Notes: generated by a model not told the origin, from the sequence alone. A stretch of 64,000 bases of DNA from Synechococcus sp. BL107 (GCF_000153805.1 NZ_DS022298.1:858756-922755); one strand, 5' to 3'. Counted from the stretch's first letter, positions 52,671 to 63,269 are shown. Made by a program: numbers and translations.

Positions 52671-54836
52671 TCAGCTGAGGGGAGCAACTGGGGTGGGCTG
52701 CGGTTCCACCTCGGTTGATTCGCCACTTTGCGGAACGCCACGCAGGGTGAGGTTGATCCGACCGCGGTTGTCGATTTCGCGAACGCGCACGGTGACTTCA
52801 TCGCCGACTTTGACGACATCTTCAACCTTTTCAACCCGAGCTTCGGAGAGCTGAGAAATGTGGATCATTCCTTCCTTTCCAGGAAGGATCTCCACGAAGG
52901 CACCGATTGGAATGATGCGTGTGATCGAGCCGGAGAACATTTCGCCCTCATTCACCTTGCGGGTGAGGCCTTCAATGATCTTTTGGGCTTCCTCTGCTGC
53001 AGCACCGTCGTGGGAGGCAATGGTGACAATTCCACTGTCTTCGATATCGATCTTGGTGTTGGTGCGTTCGGTAATGCCCTTGATGGTGCGACCACCTGGA
53101 CCGATCACTGTCCCGATCAATTCTGGATCGATGCGGAAGCTCAGCAGGCGTGGTGCATGGGGCGACAGAGTCTCACGCGGAGTGTCAATCGCCTCGAGCA
53201 TCTTCTCGAGGATGTGTAGGCGAGCGGGACGGGCTTGGTTCACAGCATCGGCAACGACCTTCACGGGTAAACCAGTGATTTTCATGTCCATTTGAAGGGC
53301 TGTGATCCCTTTCTCACTGCCAGCCACCTTGAAATCCATGTCGCCAAGGAAGTCTTCAATACCTTGAATATCGGTGAGGATTTTGATGTCCTTGCCCTCT
53401 TTAATCAGACCCATCGCGGCACCACTCACTGGGGCTTTCAAGGGCACACCGGCATCCATGAGCGACAAGGTGCTGCCGCAAACGGAGCCCATCGACGTCG
53501 AGCCATTGGAGCTCAGCACTTCACTCACCACCCGTACGACGTAGGGGAAGGTGTCTTTTTCAGGCAAGACGGGAAGGATGGCTCGCTCCGCCAAAGCGCC
53601 ATGGCCAATTTCCCGACGGCCGGGGGATCGCATTGGACGGGTTTCGCCAACGGAGTAGGGGGGGAAGTTGTAGTGATGGAGGTACAGCTTCTCGGTGTTG
53701 GGATGGAGGTCATCCATTTCTTGGGCATCACTGGGGGTTCCCAAGGTCGCGGTGGACAGAACCTGCGTTAAACCACGCTGGAAGAGGCCTGAACCATGGA
53801 CGCGACGGGGAAGAACTCCTGCCATTGCGCTGATTTGACGGACTTCATCCAAGCCACGTCCATCGACGCGCTTGCCATCCTTCAAGATCTGCTGACGCAT
53901 CAGTTTCTTGGTCAGAGCCTTAAAGCTGTTGCCAAGCAATTTCGAACTGCTGGAGACGGCCTGACGCACAGCGTCGTCTTCCTTCAGGGCTGCAATGGCT
54001 TCTGCTGCACTCACTTTCACGGCTTCAAGACCGTTATCGCGCTCTTCTTTGCTTTGCTCAAATTTGCTGAGCACAGCGCTGATCGCTTTTGTGCACTGCT
54101 TTTCAAGGTAAGCAGGAACTGTGGTGTCTTCCTTGGGCGCTTCAGGCTTGACTTGCTTAATGCCAAGGTCCTTCAGCAGCGTTTCCTGGGCTTTGATCAG
54201 CTCCTGGATCGCCTCATAGCCGAAATCAATCGCTTCAATGACGTCTTGTTCGGGAAGTTGGTTGGCGCCTGCTTCAACCATCACCACACCATCAGCCGTG
54301 CCAGCAACGACGAGGTCTAAATCTCCGCGCTCAATTTCCCGGTAGCTGGGGTTCAGAACGAAGTCGTCGCCAAGGAGTCCGACCCGCACAGCCGCCATCG
54401 GTCCGTTGAAGGGAATGCCTGCCAGAAGTGTTGCGATGGACGCGCCTGTTACTGCCAGCACATCCGCAGGAACCCGTTCATCCAGCGATAGGCATGTGGC
54501 AACAACTTGCAAGTCGTCGCGCATCCAACTGGGGAATAGCGGCCGCATGGGCCTGTCGATCAAGCGACAGGTGAGTGTTGCGCGTTCGGGTGGGCGGGCT
54601 TCACGACGCATGTAGCTGCCTGGAATCCGTCCGGCGGCATACAGGCGTTCTTCATAGTCACAAATCAGTGGAAGGAAATCGATTCCATCGCGTCCACTCG
54701 ATCGTGTCGCTGTGACGAGCACGGCTGTGTCGCCGCATTCAACCAAGACGGAACCACCCGCTTGGGGAGCAAAACGCCCGGTGGTCAGTCTTATCTCGCG
54801 TCCGTCAAACGAGATCGACTGTGTTTTTCCTTGCAC
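52671..54836 (-). CDS. pnp: Polyribonucleotide nucleotidyltransferase (PNPase)
   Basis: 721 residues. Two RNase PH cores (first with [21 protein letters not shown], second with [19 protein letters not shown] and [20 protein letters not shown]-like active-site strand), then KH ([20 protein letters not shown]) and S1 ([22 protein letters not shown]). A phosphorolytic 3'-5' exoribonuclease and polymerase; in cyanobacteria it also makes heteropolymeric tails. It is downstream of rpsN, with a strong hairpin between. Confidence 0.96.
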   Translation of the reverse strand: MQGKTQSISFDGREIRLTTGRFAPQAGGSVLVECGDTAVLVTATRSSGRDGIDFLPLICDYEERLYAAGRIPGSYMRREARPPERATLTCRLIDRPMRPLFPSWMRDDLQVVATCLSLDERVPADVLAVTGASIATLLAGIPFNGPMAAVRVGLLGDDFVLNPSYREIERGDLDLVVAGTADGVVMVEAGANQLPEQDVIEAIDFGYEAIQELIKAQETLLKDLGIKQVKPEAPKEDTTVPAYLEKQCTKAISAVLSKFEQSKEERDNGLEAVKVSAAEAIAALKEDDAVRQAVSSSSKLLGNSFKALTKKLMRQQILKDGKRVDGRGLDEVRQISAMAGVLPRRVHGSGLFQRGLTQVLSTATLGTPSDAQEMDDLHPNTEKLYLHHYNFPPYSVGETRPMRSPGRREIGHGALAERAILPVLPEKDTFPYVVRVVSEVLSSNGSTSMGSVCGSTLSLMDAGVPLKAPVSGAAMGLIKEGKDIKILTDIQGIEDFLGDMDFKVAGSEKGITALQMDMKITGLPVKVVADAVNQARPARLHILEKMLEAIDTPRETLSPHAPRLLSFRIDPELIGTVIGPGGRTIKGITERTNTKIDIEDSGIVTIASHDGAAAEEAQKIIEGLTRKVNEGEMFSGSITRIIPIGAFVEILPGKEGMIHISQLSEARVEKVEDVVKVGDEVTVRVREIDNRGRINLTLRGVPQSGESTEVEPQPTPVAPLS

Positions 54837-54888
54837 GACGGCTTATGTCCTTTTGTCAACTCTTATTTTGACATTTCATGGCTTCCAT

Positions 54889-54928
54889 CCACAAGAAAGG
54901 GGAGGCTTTCACCTCCCCTTTCTTGTGG
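54889..54928. terminator. Perfect 17-bp hairpin between rpsN and pnp
   Basis: Arms ccacaagaaaggggagg and cctcccctttcttgtgg are exact complements around a 6-base loop. T-rich and A-rich segments lie within the arms rather than after them. It may terminate rpsN transcripts, or, because it precedes pnp, act as an RNase III or PNPase autoregulation hairpin. Confidence 0.65.
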
Positions 54929-54952
54929 ATCAACCGAAAAGTCTGCAGTGGT

Positions 54953-55255
54953 CTACCAGCTGGACTTCACAACACCTGGCAGTTCACCCTTGTGGGCCCG
55001 TTCACGAAGTTGATTACGGCAAAGGCCAAAATCGCGGTAGACACCACGGGGTTTGCCAGTGGCCCAGCAACGGTTACGGATCCGAGTGGGGGCACTGTTG
55101 CGGGGAAGGGCCTGAATTTTGCGATGTATCTCGAGACGAGACATTGGATCAGCCGCTGCATTGAAGGCTGCCATCAGTGCCGAGCGCTTGGCTGCATAGC
55201 GCTCGGTCATTTTTTTGCGCTTCACATCGCGCGCAATCATCGACTTTTTAGCCAT
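54953..55255 (-). CDS. rpsN: 30S ribosomal protein S14
   Basis: 100 residues, the zinc-free long form: [15 protein letters not shown] at the start and the conserved [19 protein letters not shown] and [18 protein letters not shown] at the end. A primary component of the small-subunit head near the decoding site. Confidence 0.97.
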   Translation of the reverse strand: MAKKSMIARDVKRKKMTERYAAKRSALMAAFNAAADPMSRLEIHRKIQALPRNSAPTRIRNRCWATGKPRGVYRDFGLCRNQLRERAHKGELPGVVKSSW

Positions 55256-55314
55256 GCAGCTGGGGGCAGCGTTTCAACAGGTTGTTGAGTCTACATTCCG
55301 AGGAGCAAGAACCA

Positions 55315-56397
55315 CTACCGCCCAAGCAACTGCTGAACGAAGGTCAATTGACTGGTGTCGCGGACGACGAGGACGACTGTGAGTCCGACCAGAAGAAGAA
55401 ATCCGGATTGGGCGAACGCCAGTTGAAGCCGTTCAGGGACGGGTTTGCCTCGGACCCCTTCAATAAGAAGAAGCGCCATTTGGCCGCCATCCAGCAAAGG
55501 CAATGGCAACGCGTTGAGGACGGCCAAGTTGATCGAGATCAAGGCCATGAACAACACCAAACCACTACCGCCCTGCCGGCTCAGCTGGGCACCCATCTCC
55601 ACAATTTTGACCGGACCGCTCACCTGTCCTGCTGTGGCTTTGAAGTTGGTAATCAGCCCGGCATAGCCACTCGCGGTTTGTCCCACCAGGCGGACGAACT
55701 GGCCCCCGGTGTGTTGGACCAGTTCCCCTAGTCCATTGACGGGTCGGATAGCGCCACTGAGGTTGGCTTGGAGCTGCGCCCCGATTCTTCCCTGTCCATC
55801 GACATTCGATGGCTTGAGTTCAATTTGTTCAAGTTGGCTCTGGCGAACCCGCTCAACCGCAAGGGACATGCTGGGAGCTGCTTTTACCAGCTTCACCATC
55901 GTCTCGACGCCGGCTTGCCCGGCTCCAAGTTTGTTGGAGTTAATCGAGAGGATTTGATCTCCAGGCCTGAAGCCAGCGCGAGCAGCTGCGCCATCAGGCT
56001 GCACATTCACCACCAGAACGCCTGGATCTGGATCGGCTGGAAGTCCCACAATCGCGGCCTGGCCGATCAGAATGACCAACGCCAATGCAAGGTTGGCAAG
56101 AATGCCGGCGGCGATCACCAGAGCGCGCTGCGGAATCGGACGATTGCGCAGCAGGTCGGGATCATCTAAGGGGATGGTGCTGTCTTCGTCGTCATCAGGG
56201 AAAGCCACAAAACCACCCAGGGGTAGGAGCCTTAGGGCGTAAGTGACGCCTTTCCGTTGACGTTTAATCAACGCGGGTCCGAAGCCAATGGAGAAGCCAC
56301 TAACGCGAATGCCTTGAAGCGTGGCGGCAAGAAAATGTCCTGCTTCATGCACCACGATTAAGAGAGCAAGCACCAACAGGGCCGCAAATACGTTCAT
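55315..56397 (-). CDS. rseP: Site-2 protease RseP (M50 zinc metalloprotease)
   Basis: 360 residues. The first membrane helix carries VHEAGHFLAA (HExxH zinc site). A PDZ domain spans about 130-210 (VQPDGAAARAGFRPGDQILS), and the last part has NLAVLNALPLPLLDGGQMA with the third zinc ligand Asp. It cleaves transmembrane anchors of anti-sigma factors and signal peptides. Downstream of serS in the minus-strand run. Confidence 0.93.
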   Translation of the reverse strand: MNVFAALLVLALLIVVHEAGHFLAATLQGIRVSGFSIGFGPALIKRQRKGVTYALRLLPLGGFVAFPDDDEDSTIPLDDPDLLRNRPIPQRALVIAAGILANLALALVILIGQAAIVGLPADPDPGVLVVNVQPDGAAARAGFRPGDQILSINSNKLGAGQAGVETMVKLVKAAPSMSLAVERVRQSQLEQIELKPSNVDGQGRIGAQLQANLSGAIRPVNGLGELVQHTGGQFVRLVGQTASGYAGLITNFKATAGQVSGPVKIVEMGAQLSRQGGSGLVLFMALISINLAVLNALPLPLLDGGQMALLLIEGVRGKPVPERLQLAFAQSGFLLLVGLTVVLVVRDTSQLTFVQQLLGR

Positions 56398-56421
56398 CCA
56401 GCCGATTGATGCTCAGTCAGT

Positions 56422-57699
56422 TCATTCTGGCTGGAGCCGCTCAAACCCGACGTATGGCACCAATGGTTTGGGAAGGAGAATGCTTCCATCTGGTTGCTGC
56501 CCCGTCTCCAACAGTGCAGCCATGGTGCGCCCTACAGCTAGGCCCGACCCATTCAGGGTGTGAACGAGCTTCGTTTGTTTGCCGTCTTTGGTTCTGATGG
56601 CAGATCGGCGGGCTTGAAAATCGCCGCAAACGCTGCAGCTGGAGATTTCTCGGAAAGCCCCAGCCCCTGGTAACCACACTTCTAGGTCGTAGGTGCGTTG
56701 TGCCGAGAAGCCCAAATCACCCGTGCATAGATCCAAAACCCGGTATGGCAAGTCGAGAGCCTGCAACACCGCTTCGGCATCGGCGGTGATCTGTTGGTGT
56801 GCCTCTTCGGATTGGTCGGGATGGACGAACCAATACAACTCAACTTTGTTGAATTGGTGAAGACGGATGAGGCCGCGCGTATCCCGTCCGTAACTCCCCG
56901 CTTCTCGTCGGAAGCAAGGGCTGTAGGCCGAATAGCGAAGAGGAAGTTGATCGGCTGGAATGATTTCGTCGCGATGCAGCGATGTCACGGGAACCTCTGC
57001 CGTCGGCGTGAGCCAGAGGTCGTCTTCTGCGCAGCGGAAGCTTTCTTCGGCGAATTTCGGTAACTGGCCTGAGCCAGTGAGGCTGGCGGTGTTCACCAAA
57101 ACCGGTGGCATCACCTCCCTGTAACCCTTGCTGGTGTGGAGATCCAGCATGAAATTAATCAGTGCTCGCTCTAGGCGGGCTCCCTGGCCGATCAGGGTGA
57201 CAAAGCGGCTCTGGGCAATGCGAACCGACCGTTCGGTGTCGAATAGGTTCAGCCGCTGAGCGATTTGCCAGTGCTCCTCCAATCCCTCCTCGATGCGAGG
57301 CGTTCCCCAGCGACGCACTTCGACGTTGTCGTCCTCGTTCTTCCCATCTGGGCAAAGTGGCGAAGGCAGATTCGGGAGACTGAGGAGTTGGTCGCGCAAT
57401 TGACCAGAGAGCGTCTTTTCCTCCTCTTCAAAAACAGCCACCTTTTGTTTGATGGCATTGCCCTGTTGTCGAAGAGCGGCAACCTCATCTCCCTTCGGAT
57501 CTGCACCGCCCTTAATCTTTAAGCCCACTTCTTTGCCGATCCGGTTGCCATCGGCTTGCAGGGTGCTGCGCTCTTCTTCTAAGCCCCGTTGTTGCCTCGC
57601 AATCAGCTGAAGGCCAGTGAGATCAATGGATTTACCCCGCCGCTTCAATTGTTGAGCGATAACTTCGGGGTTATCACGCACAAGGCGCTGGTCGATCAC
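56422..57699 (-). CDS. serS: Seryl-tRNA synthetase
   Basis: 425 residues. The N-terminal tRNA-binding coiled coil runs from about 30 to 110. The class II core follows: [14 protein letters not shown], motif 2 [22 protein letters not shown] and motif 3 [17 protein letters not shown]. Charges tRNA-Ser. The gene is 24 bp upstream of rseP. Confidence 0.97.
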   Translation of the reverse strand: MIDQRLVRDNPEVIAQQLKRRGKSIDLTGLQLIARQQRGLEEERSTLQADGNRIGKEVGLKIKGGADPKGDEVAALRQQGNAIKQKVAVFEEEEKTLSGQLRDQLLSLPNLPSPLCPDGKNEDDNVEVRRWGTPRIEEGLEEHWQIAQRLNLFDTERSVRIAQSRFVTLIGQGARLERALINFMLDLHTSKGYREVMPPVLVNTASLTGSGQLPKFAEESFRCAEDDLWLTPTAEVPVTSLHRDEIIPADQLPLRYSAYSPCFRREAGSYGRDTRGLIRLHQFNKVELYWFVHPDQSEEAHQQITADAEAVLQALDLPYRVLDLCTGDLGFSAQRTYDLEVWLPGAGAFREISSCSVCGDFQARRSAIRTKDGKQTKLVHTLNGSGLAVGRTMAALLETGQQPDGSILLPKPLVPYVGFERLQPE

Positions 57700-57740
57700 G
57701 GTGCGTGAAACAGCAACGCCGGCAGCCTATGGCAGCCCGT

Positions 57741-57902
57741 TCAGAGCACCTGGCCAACCATCACGGCAGCAATGGCTGAGAACAGCGTGATGCCAAGAGC
57801 TGTCAAGGGATTTTGGCCTTGGGCAACGGCCACTGTGGTAATCACACCGGCGCCAAGGCAAGCCACACAAAGCTGCATGACGATGTCGTTTTGACGCTGC
57901 AT
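57741..57902 (-). CDS. 53-aa two-helix membrane protein
   Basis: Read directly from the minus strand (start ATG at 57902): MQRQNDIVMQLCVACLG then AGVITTVAVAQGQNPLTALG and a second hydrophobic stretch ITLFSAIAAVMVGQVL. Two short helices, in an otherwise compact gene run between the Ycf46-like gene and serS. The Gly/Ala-rich helices suggest a conserved small membrane protein; function unknown. Confidence 0.6.
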   Translation of the reverse strand: MQRQNDIVMQLCVACLGAGVITTVAVAQGQNPLTALGITLFSAIAAVMVGQVL

Positions 57903-57981
57903 GGAGTATTTGACAGATGGTCGGACCGTAGGGAGTGCAGTACAGGGATGCTCGTTCCGTGAACCGCATCTTTACGCCCCG

Positions 57982-59472
57982 TCAGGCTTCGTTACGTCCA
58001 GCAATAGAAGCCTGTCGTGCTCGACCTCCAGCCGCCCATTCTTTGAGCTGCGCAAGGGATTCGCTGGCGGTGCGGGAGAGGGGGATGAGTTGGGACGCGG
58101 CTCGAATTAAATCCGTCTCGCTGAGTTCACGGTGTTCGGCGAAGGCCAAATGCATGGCTTCAATCACCGTCTGCTCCAGTTCGGCCCCAGAAAATCCTTC
58201 ACAGCGGCTCACAACGGTCTCCAGCGGAAGAGTCACGCCTGGACGACGTTGTTTTAAATGGAGCTCAAGGATGCTTTGTCGTTCGCTTTCGCTTGGTAAA
58301 TCCAGCAGAAAGATTTCATCGAAACGCCCTTTGCGCAGAAGTTCCGGTGGCAGCTGATCCACCCCGTTAGCGGTGGCAACAACGAAGACAGGAGAGCTTT
58401 TTTCAGCCATCCAAGTGAGCACATTCGCCAGCACCCGTTGACTTGTGCCGCCGTCGCTTCGGCCATCGCCGCCAAACCCCTTTTCAATTTCATCGATCCA
58501 CAACACACAAGGCGCCATGGCCTCCGCGAGCTGGATCATGTCTCGGGTGCGCGCTTCACTCGCTCCCACTAATCCAGCAAAGAGCCGACCCACGTCGAGA
58601 CGTAGTAAGGGCATTGACCAGCTCCGTGCGATGGCCTTTGCGGTCAGGGATTTTCCTGTCCCCTGAGGCCCAACGAGGAGGACGCCCCTGGGGAGAGGAA
58701 GCCCAAAGCGACGTGCTTCTTCAGAGAAGGCGCGATGTCGCTGTTGAAGCCAGCTCTTCAGAGAATCGTGGCCGCCGATGGCTTCGGTGCCTGAATCGCT
58801 GCGGCAAAACTCCAACACCTCGCTTCGGGCGATGGCCTGACGTTTTTCCTCAAGAACCTCAGCCAGATCCTCTGCGCCGATGCTGCCGCGTCGAGCCAGG
58901 GCCCGCGCTGCAACCTGACGAACACGCATCTCACTCAGACCACTACAGGCCTGTGTGAGCTCATCAAGCACAGCAGGGTCGAGGGCGCTTCCGCTGTTTA
59001 ATCCGATGCTGCTGATGAGCTGACGGAGATCATCGGCATCCGGTAACGGAAGGTCCAGCAGCGTTAATGATTCATCGAGATCTGCTGGGGGTGTCCACTG
59101 CCCAGAGCAGAGAATCAAGCTGTGGGGTGTGCTGCGAAGAGACGTCTCGAGGTTGCGCAACATCCTCGCCACGCCAGGGTCATCACAGAATCGGTGAAAG
59201 TCTTTCGCGAGAACCAGGGTTGGACGACTGGGGTCGAGATTCTGCAACCACTGCAACATGGCCATCGGCTGTCGGCTCCCGACTCCTTCGTCGTTCAATG
59301 TGCCGCTCAGGCCATCAATGAAGTTCCAACTGGTCAGCTGACTTTGGAGGCGTATCGCGGCCTGGCTCAACAGGGTTTCAACTCGAACCTCTTCGCTACT
59401 TCGAATCCAGATCAGCGGTGTTCGCGCTCGAATCAGAAGATCAAGTTGATGACTCCAGGCCGTACTGCTCAT
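57982..59472 (-). CDS. AAA ATPase related to Ycf46
   Basis: 496 residues. The N-terminal 200 residues carry a degenerate AAA-like region (LDLLIRARTPLIWIRSSEE), as in Ycf46. The C-terminal AAA module has Walker A GPQGTGKSLTAKAIARS near residue 270, Walker B APCVLWIDEIEKGFGG, and sensor/arginine-finger region ELLRKGRFDEIFLLDLPSESER. In cyanobacteria such proteins are linked to inorganic carbon or photosynthesis regulation. It overlaps the DUF177 gene by 4 bases. Confidence 0.88.
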   Translation of the reverse strand: MSSTAWSHQLDLLIRARTPLIWIRSSEEVRVETLLSQAAIRLQSQLTSWNFIDGLSGTLNDEGVGSRQPMAMLQWLQNLDPSRPTLVLAKDFHRFCDDPGVARMLRNLETSLRSTPHSLILCSGQWTPPADLDESLTLLDLPLPDADDLRQLISSIGLNSGSALDPAVLDELTQACSGLSEMRVRQVAARALARRGSIGAEDLAEVLEEKRQAIARSEVLEFCRSDSGTEAIGGHDSLKSWLQQRHRAFSEEARRFGLPLPRGVLLVGPQGTGKSLTAKAIARSWSMPLLRLDVGRLFAGLVGASEARTRDMIQLAEAMAPCVLWIDEIEKGFGGDGRSDGGTSQRVLANVLTWMAEKSSPVFVVATANGVDQLPPELLRKGRFDEIFLLDLPSESERQSILELHLKQRRPGVTLPLETVVSRCEGFSGAELEQTVIEAMHLAFAEHRELSETDLIRAASQLIPLSRTASESLAQLKEWAAGGRARQASIAGRNEA

Positions 59473-59987
59473 GGGTCACTTAAGCGCCGCAGCGCCTCCC
59501 AACGTGGATCTGTCGCTGGTTCATCGTTGGCGACAACGTCCTGATTGAACGTTGGCGCTCCAGGGCAGGTTTCACCGCAATCGTTCACAACGGGCAGTTG
59601 CAAATTCAGTTGCTCGAAGGCCCATTGCTGTGGATCGAAATTACCGCGTGGGTCGAGGGTCTCGACCAGTCCTTCCAGGTCCGAGATCTCCGCGGACAAC
59701 TGCAGTTGGTCTTCCGTAGGTGGTTGGTCACCTAACCAGATCAGCTCAGAAGGACTGGCCGAAAGCTGCTGGTTGAACTGTCCAAGGCAACGGTCACAGC
59801 TGAGCGTCACGATTGTGTTGAGCTCTGCTTCCACAGCAAGAACATTGCCGCGATGTTCAGCCTGGATCTCACCCCGCACGGGTGTTAACGATGTAAGGGC
59901 ATCGAGATACCCCTCAAACACCCAGGTTTTTGGACTGCCAAGGGCCCGGAGCTCTTGAAGAGCAACTGGCTCCAGCTCTGGAATCAT
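59469..59987 (-). CDS. DUF177/YceD family protein
   Basis: 172 residues. The N-terminal half has [20 protein letters not shown] followed by the Cys motif [13 protein letters not shown]; the C-terminal half has [18 protein letters not shown], giving four Cys. This is the DUF177 pattern (large rRNA accumulation protein YceD/Duf177), required for 23S rRNA maturation in bacteria and plastids. It overlaps yidC by 4 bases upstream and the Ycf46-like gene by 4 bases downstream. Confidence 0.88.
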   Translation of the reverse strand: MIPELEPVALQELRALGSPKTWVFEGYLDALTSLTPVRGEIQAEHRGNVLAVEAELNTIVTLSCDRCLGQFNQQLSASPSELIWLGDQPPTEDQLQLSAEISDLEGLVETLDPRGNFDPQQWAFEQLNLQLPVVNDCGETCPGAPTFNQDVVANDEPATDPRWEALRRLSDP

Positions 59988-61126
59988 TTTCCGCCTTTAG
60001 GTTCGAAGGGCAGTCGTGAATCGCTGGAGCCACCCGCTGTTGCCGTTGCCGTCACTGTTTGTTGTGACGCCTGTTGGTCAAGAATCTTTTGCAAGTTCTC
60101 AGGCAGGGCTTCTTTCGTGAGGATGAACGTTTGGAGGGCTTGGAAAATATTGGCGATCACCATGTAAAGCAACACGCCAGCTGGCAGGGGAAAAAACAGG
60201 AACATCCCTGTGATCATCACTGGGGTGATTTTGTTGGCGGTGGCCTGTTGGGGGTTGGCAGGCATTCCCATGCCCGACAACAGCTGAGAGAGGAAAAGGG
60301 TTAAACCGAATCCACCCACCAGAATCGCAATATCCCAGTTGATTGCTCCGTCGGCGTAAAAGCCCACCTGTCCGAGGGCTTTGATGAATAAAAAGCCACT
60401 GCGGGCGGCTAACCCAGGAATTTTGGCTTCGACAGTGGCGTCACCGGCAGCGATAGCGGTGATGGTTCCGTCTTCCGTGACACGGACGATGTCATCACCC
60501 TTGGTGACGGACCAGGCTGGTGAGAATTTCCCAGGGTTCTCAAGTTCGGTGAGAACGTCGGAAAAGGATCGCCCGTCTTTGGTATGCAAATTGACGCTGG
60601 CTGAATCGCCGACGCCCATCTTGGTGCCCCGGGGAAGGCTTGCAATCACTGGGACGTGATCGGTTTCACCGATAAAAATTGAGTGGCTGGCGCTGTTGAA
60701 GGGTTTGAGTTCAACGGCTGCGATTTGATCAGCCGGCAACACCTTCATGTTCAACGTGTAGGGCACATCCGCAAAGGGTGATCCCCGAAGGGTTGCAAAC
60801 AGTGCGAAGAGGATCGGCATTTGAACCAGCAGAGGCAAGCAACCTGCAAGAGGGCTGCCGAACTCCTTCATGACTTTGCCGAGTTCCTCCTGTTGCTTTT
60901 GGGGATTGCTCGCATAACGGGCTTTGATATCGGCTTGCCGCTTTTGCATCACGGGTTGCGCGATCCGCATCCGTCGAGCGCTACGAATGGACCCAGCACT
61001 GAGGGGATAAAGAGCAACTCTTATCACCAGCGTCAAAGCCACGATGGCCAAGCCGTAGCTGGGAACCAATCCGTAGAAAAAATCCAGGATTGGAATGAGA
61101 AGGTTGTCGGAGATGTATCCGATCAC
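59984..61126 (-). CDS. yidC: Membrane protein insertase YidC, with Ig-like insert
   Basis: 380 residues. The core helices [26 protein letters not shown]-type start, [20 protein letters not shown] and [24 protein letters not shown] mark the Oxa1/YidC family, which inserts thylakoid and plasma-membrane proteins. Between the second and third conserved helices is a periplasmic insert of about 100 residues containing [20 protein letters not shown] and [16 protein letters not shown], a bacterial Ig-like (BIG2) domain pattern. Such a domain is unusual for YidC. It lies 55 bp after the PH-domain gene. Confidence 0.93.
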   Translation of the reverse strand: MIGYISDNLLIPILDFFYGLVPSYGLAIVALTLVIRVALYPLSAGSIRSARRMRIAQPVMQKRQADIKARYASNPQKQQEELGKVMKEFGSPLAGCLPLLVQMPILFALFATLRGSPFADVPYTLNMKVLPADQIAAVELKPFNSASHSIFIGETDHVPVIASLPRGTKMGVGDSASVNLHTKDGRSFSDVLTELENPGKFSPAWSVTKGDDIVRVTEDGTITAIAAGDATVEAKIPGLAARSGFLFIKALGQVGFYADGAINWDIAILVGGFGLTLFLSQLLSGMGMPANPQQATANKITPVMITGMFLFFPLPAGVLLYMVIANIFQALQTFILTKEALPENLQKILDQQASQQTVTATATAGGSSDSRLPFEPKGGK

Positions 61127-61180
61127 GTTGAGAAACCCGGGGTTAGTGACGTTCTGACGCCAGTGTGCATGAGCAGGGGC

Positions 61181-61588
61181 TTAGACGGCGAAGCCTTCGA
61201 CCGACTTGTCAGTTGATGTGGATGAACGCTTGTTGATCCGTTCAAGGATGTAGGCCTCAACTTCCCTAAAGCGGGGCAAGGAGCGCATTTCAAGTCGCGC
61301 ACCGTCGTTCAAAACAAGCACCATGTCGCCCCAGGCACCAAAGCCCCTTGGAACCGTCCTGACTTCGCTGATTTGGGAATACACCACTTGGGTTTTGTCG
61401 TTCCCCATCCATCCACCACAGACGGAGATGCGTCGGCTCGTAATTCGAAAGCGAAGCCAAACAGCTCGAACAATGGCTCCAATCGTGAACGGCAAACCAA
61501 TCAACGTGAAGCCCAGCAGCACATTGAGGATGAGATCTCCCTTGGCTGGACCGCCCTCGTAATGGACGTCTTCCTGAATCGTGGTCAT
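61181..61588 (-). CDS. PH-domain (bPH2-like) membrane protein
   Basis: 135 residues from the ATG at 61588. Two hydrophobic segments (LILNVLLGFTLIGLPFTIGAI) precede a PH-like beta domain (RITSRRISVCGGWMGNDKTQ, VVYSQISEVRTVPRG, and DMVLVLNDGARLEMRSL). Such proteins sit between rnpA and yidC in cyanobacteria. The stop codon of rnpA overlaps the ATG (ATGA). Confidence 0.8.
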   Translation of the reverse strand: MTTIQEDVHYEGGPAKGDLILNVLLGFTLIGLPFTIGAIVRAVWLRFRITSRRISVCGGWMGNDKTQVVYSQISEVRTVPRGFGAWGDMVLVLNDGARLEMRSLPRFREVEAYILERINKRSSTSTDKSVEGFAV

Positions 61589-61974
61589 CGTTCCAGACCT
61601 GCAATTTTCAAGAGACTGTCGCATTCTTCGAGCAATTGCGCGGGTTCGGCTTCCGCGGCATTGGGTCGGAGGCTGAATAGCAACCACCATCCAGCTAAAT
61701 CGGTTCGCTGTTCGAGGCGTTGTCGGAGATGGTTATGGAGCAATCGTCGTAGGCGGTTGCGACGCACAGCGCGTTTGCTCACCTTGTTGCTGATCACCAG
61801 GGCACAGCGGCAGGTTGTATCGCTTTGGCTGCGAAGCTCCGATCGAAGCAATGTTCGATCACTTTGGATTTGGCGAAGCACCATCCATGTCCCGTGGTGA
61901 CGGCGTTGAGAACGGTGTAAGCGGCTGAAACAACGATGTCCACGCAAGCGCATGGAAGCTGGGAGCACCATCAA
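61585..61974 (-). CDS. rnpA: Ribonuclease P protein component
   Basis: 129 residues with the RnpA fold. N-terminal LPASMRLRGHRCFSRLHRSQ (binding to the precursor leader) and the RNR signature SNKVSKRAVRRNRLRRLLHNHLR. It assists the RNase P RNA in maturing tRNA 5' ends. It is followed at once by the PH-domain gene and preceded by rpmH. An alternative start is MRLRG, a few codons further in. Confidence 0.9.
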   Translation of the reverse strand: MMVLPASMRLRGHRCFSRLHRSQRRHHGTWMVLRQIQSDRTLLRSELRSQSDTTCRCALVISNKVSKRAVRRNRLRRLLHNHLRQRLEQRTDLAGWWLLFSLRPNAAEAEPAQLLEECDSLLKIAGLER

Positions 61975-62046
61975 CCAACATTGGATACGGTTTGTTCAAA
62001 TGAGGCGAAGCCATTCACCTCATCAACGTTGCAACAGTCGCCGGAT

Positions 62047-62184
62047 TTAAACGGCTAGACGAGTCCGTCCCCGTTTCCGTCGGGTGCGAATCACCCGACG
62101 TCCCGTATGGGATCGCATGCGAACGCGAAATCCTGAAACACGTTTTCTTTTGCGGCTTGTTCCACCGAGAGTGCGCTTCGTCAT
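62047..62184 (-). CDS. rpmH: 50S ribosomal protein L34
   Basis: 45 residues read directly from the minus strand: [20 protein letters not shown] and the conserved [17 protein letters not shown]. First gene of the rpmH, rnpA, PH, yidC run typical of bacteria. Confidence 0.97.
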   Translation of the reverse strand: MTKRTLGGTSRKRKRVSGFRVRMRSHTGRRVIRTRRKRGRTRLAV

Positions 62185-62230
62185 ATGAGTTGTTTGGCGT
62201 CCGGCCGATCTGAGCTAATGATTTTATCAG

Positions 62231-62806
62231 TCAGTCCATGTCGATCAGCCAACTGCCGACGTAACCAGACATCGGCACGTCGCCCGGGGCTTGGATCAAC
62301 GCGTTGAGTTGGTACATCCGCTTCCCCTTGGGGTTAAAAAGTTTGATGCGGAGTGAATAGTCACCCTCCATGGGTACGGGTTCATCCGGATAAACTTCAA
62401 TCGCCGTTTGGTCTTCGTTCACCTCGATGGTGGCGGGAACCTCTTCAAGACACTTTGAGCGGCTCATCATGCTGCCCCGAGATGTGCGGCAGAGGGATAT
62501 GCGTTCTGGTTTGAGTTTGGCGTCAAAAAAGTCAGGCACTTCAACGGTCAACTTGAGAATGGCCGTCTTGCGATCTTTTTCGCGGAGAGTCAGATACCAG
62601 TCGGCGCGATCGTCCTGGATCGCAGAGGTTTGGTAGTAATACAGCTTCTTGTAACCATCGTTGTTGTCCCAGCGAAACTCCATAAGTCCCGATGTGCCTT
62701 GAGCTATTGACGGAGTTGGTGCAGTACTGCTTAGGCATGCTCCAACCAGCAATGCACTCGCGGTCGCTGCGCATGGCATGAGGCGTTGCAGAAGCGAACG
62801 GGGCAT
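62231..62806 (-). CDS. DUF2808 exported protein
   Basis: 191 residues with a signal peptide containing VGACL, which may act as a lipobox. The mature part has the DUF2808 features KKLYYYQTSAIQDDRADWYL, FDAKLKPERISLC and the ending YVGSWLIDMD. A cyanobacterial family of periplasmic proteins of unknown function, predicted mostly beta. Confidence 0.8.
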   Translation of the reverse strand: MPRSLLQRLMPCAATASALLVGACLSSTAPTPSIAQGTSGLMEFRWDNNDGYKKLYYYQTSAIQDDRADWYLTLREKDRKTAILKLTVEVPDFFDAKLKPERISLCRTSRGSMMSRSKCLEEVPATIEVNEDQTAIEVYPDEPVPMEGDYSLRIKLFNPKGKRMYQLNALIQAPGDVPMSGYVGSWLIDMD

Positions 62807-62885
62807 GGGATTAACGCTTGATAATTTTCTAATTCTCCTGAGTCCTGCGACAGAGCGATGCCTCGAGGGGTCGGCGGCTCATCTG

Positions 62886-63269
62886 TCAGTTGTGACGAGA
62901 TCTATCCGGCCGTAATCGTTGAGCCTCGCTGCGATAGGGGTGTCTTGGCTCTCGTGTAGGTGGCATCCAGGCGTGTGCCAGCACTCGAATGCAGCGCTCA
63001 AGGTCTCCTTGAACGGCCATTTGCTGGCAATCCAACAGCGCAACACCGTCCCATCCAGGCCGTTGTCGGGCCATGGCCGCAGGAAAACAGACGTCAAGAT
63101 CGGCTGTCACTGAAAAAGTCACTGAAACGATCCGTTCAGGGGATAAGTCGTTCTCTTTGACAAGGGCATCAATGAGGTCGCAAACGGCGTCTCGAATGGC
63201 CGCTGTGGTGTTGGCAGCGCTTGTTGTCGCTCCCCGAAGGCCGACCAATTTCAGTTCGGTGTCGCTCAT
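62886..63269 (-). CDS. aroH: Chorismate mutase (AroH type)
   Basis: 127 residues of the trimeric AroH fold: LVGLRGATTSAANTTAAIRDAV at the start, PERIVSVTFSVTADLDVCFPA and VAHAW-like VLAHAWMPPTREPRHPYRSEA near the end. Converts chorismate to prephenate. The start ATG at 63269 overlaps the sppA stop (ATGA). Confidence 0.92.
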   Translation of the reverse strand: MSDTELKLVGLRGATTSAANTTAAIRDAVCDLIDALVKENDLSPERIVSVTFSVTADLDVCFPAAMARQRPGWDGVALLDCQQMAVQGDLERCIRVLAHAWMPPTREPRHPYRSEAQRLRPDRSRHN

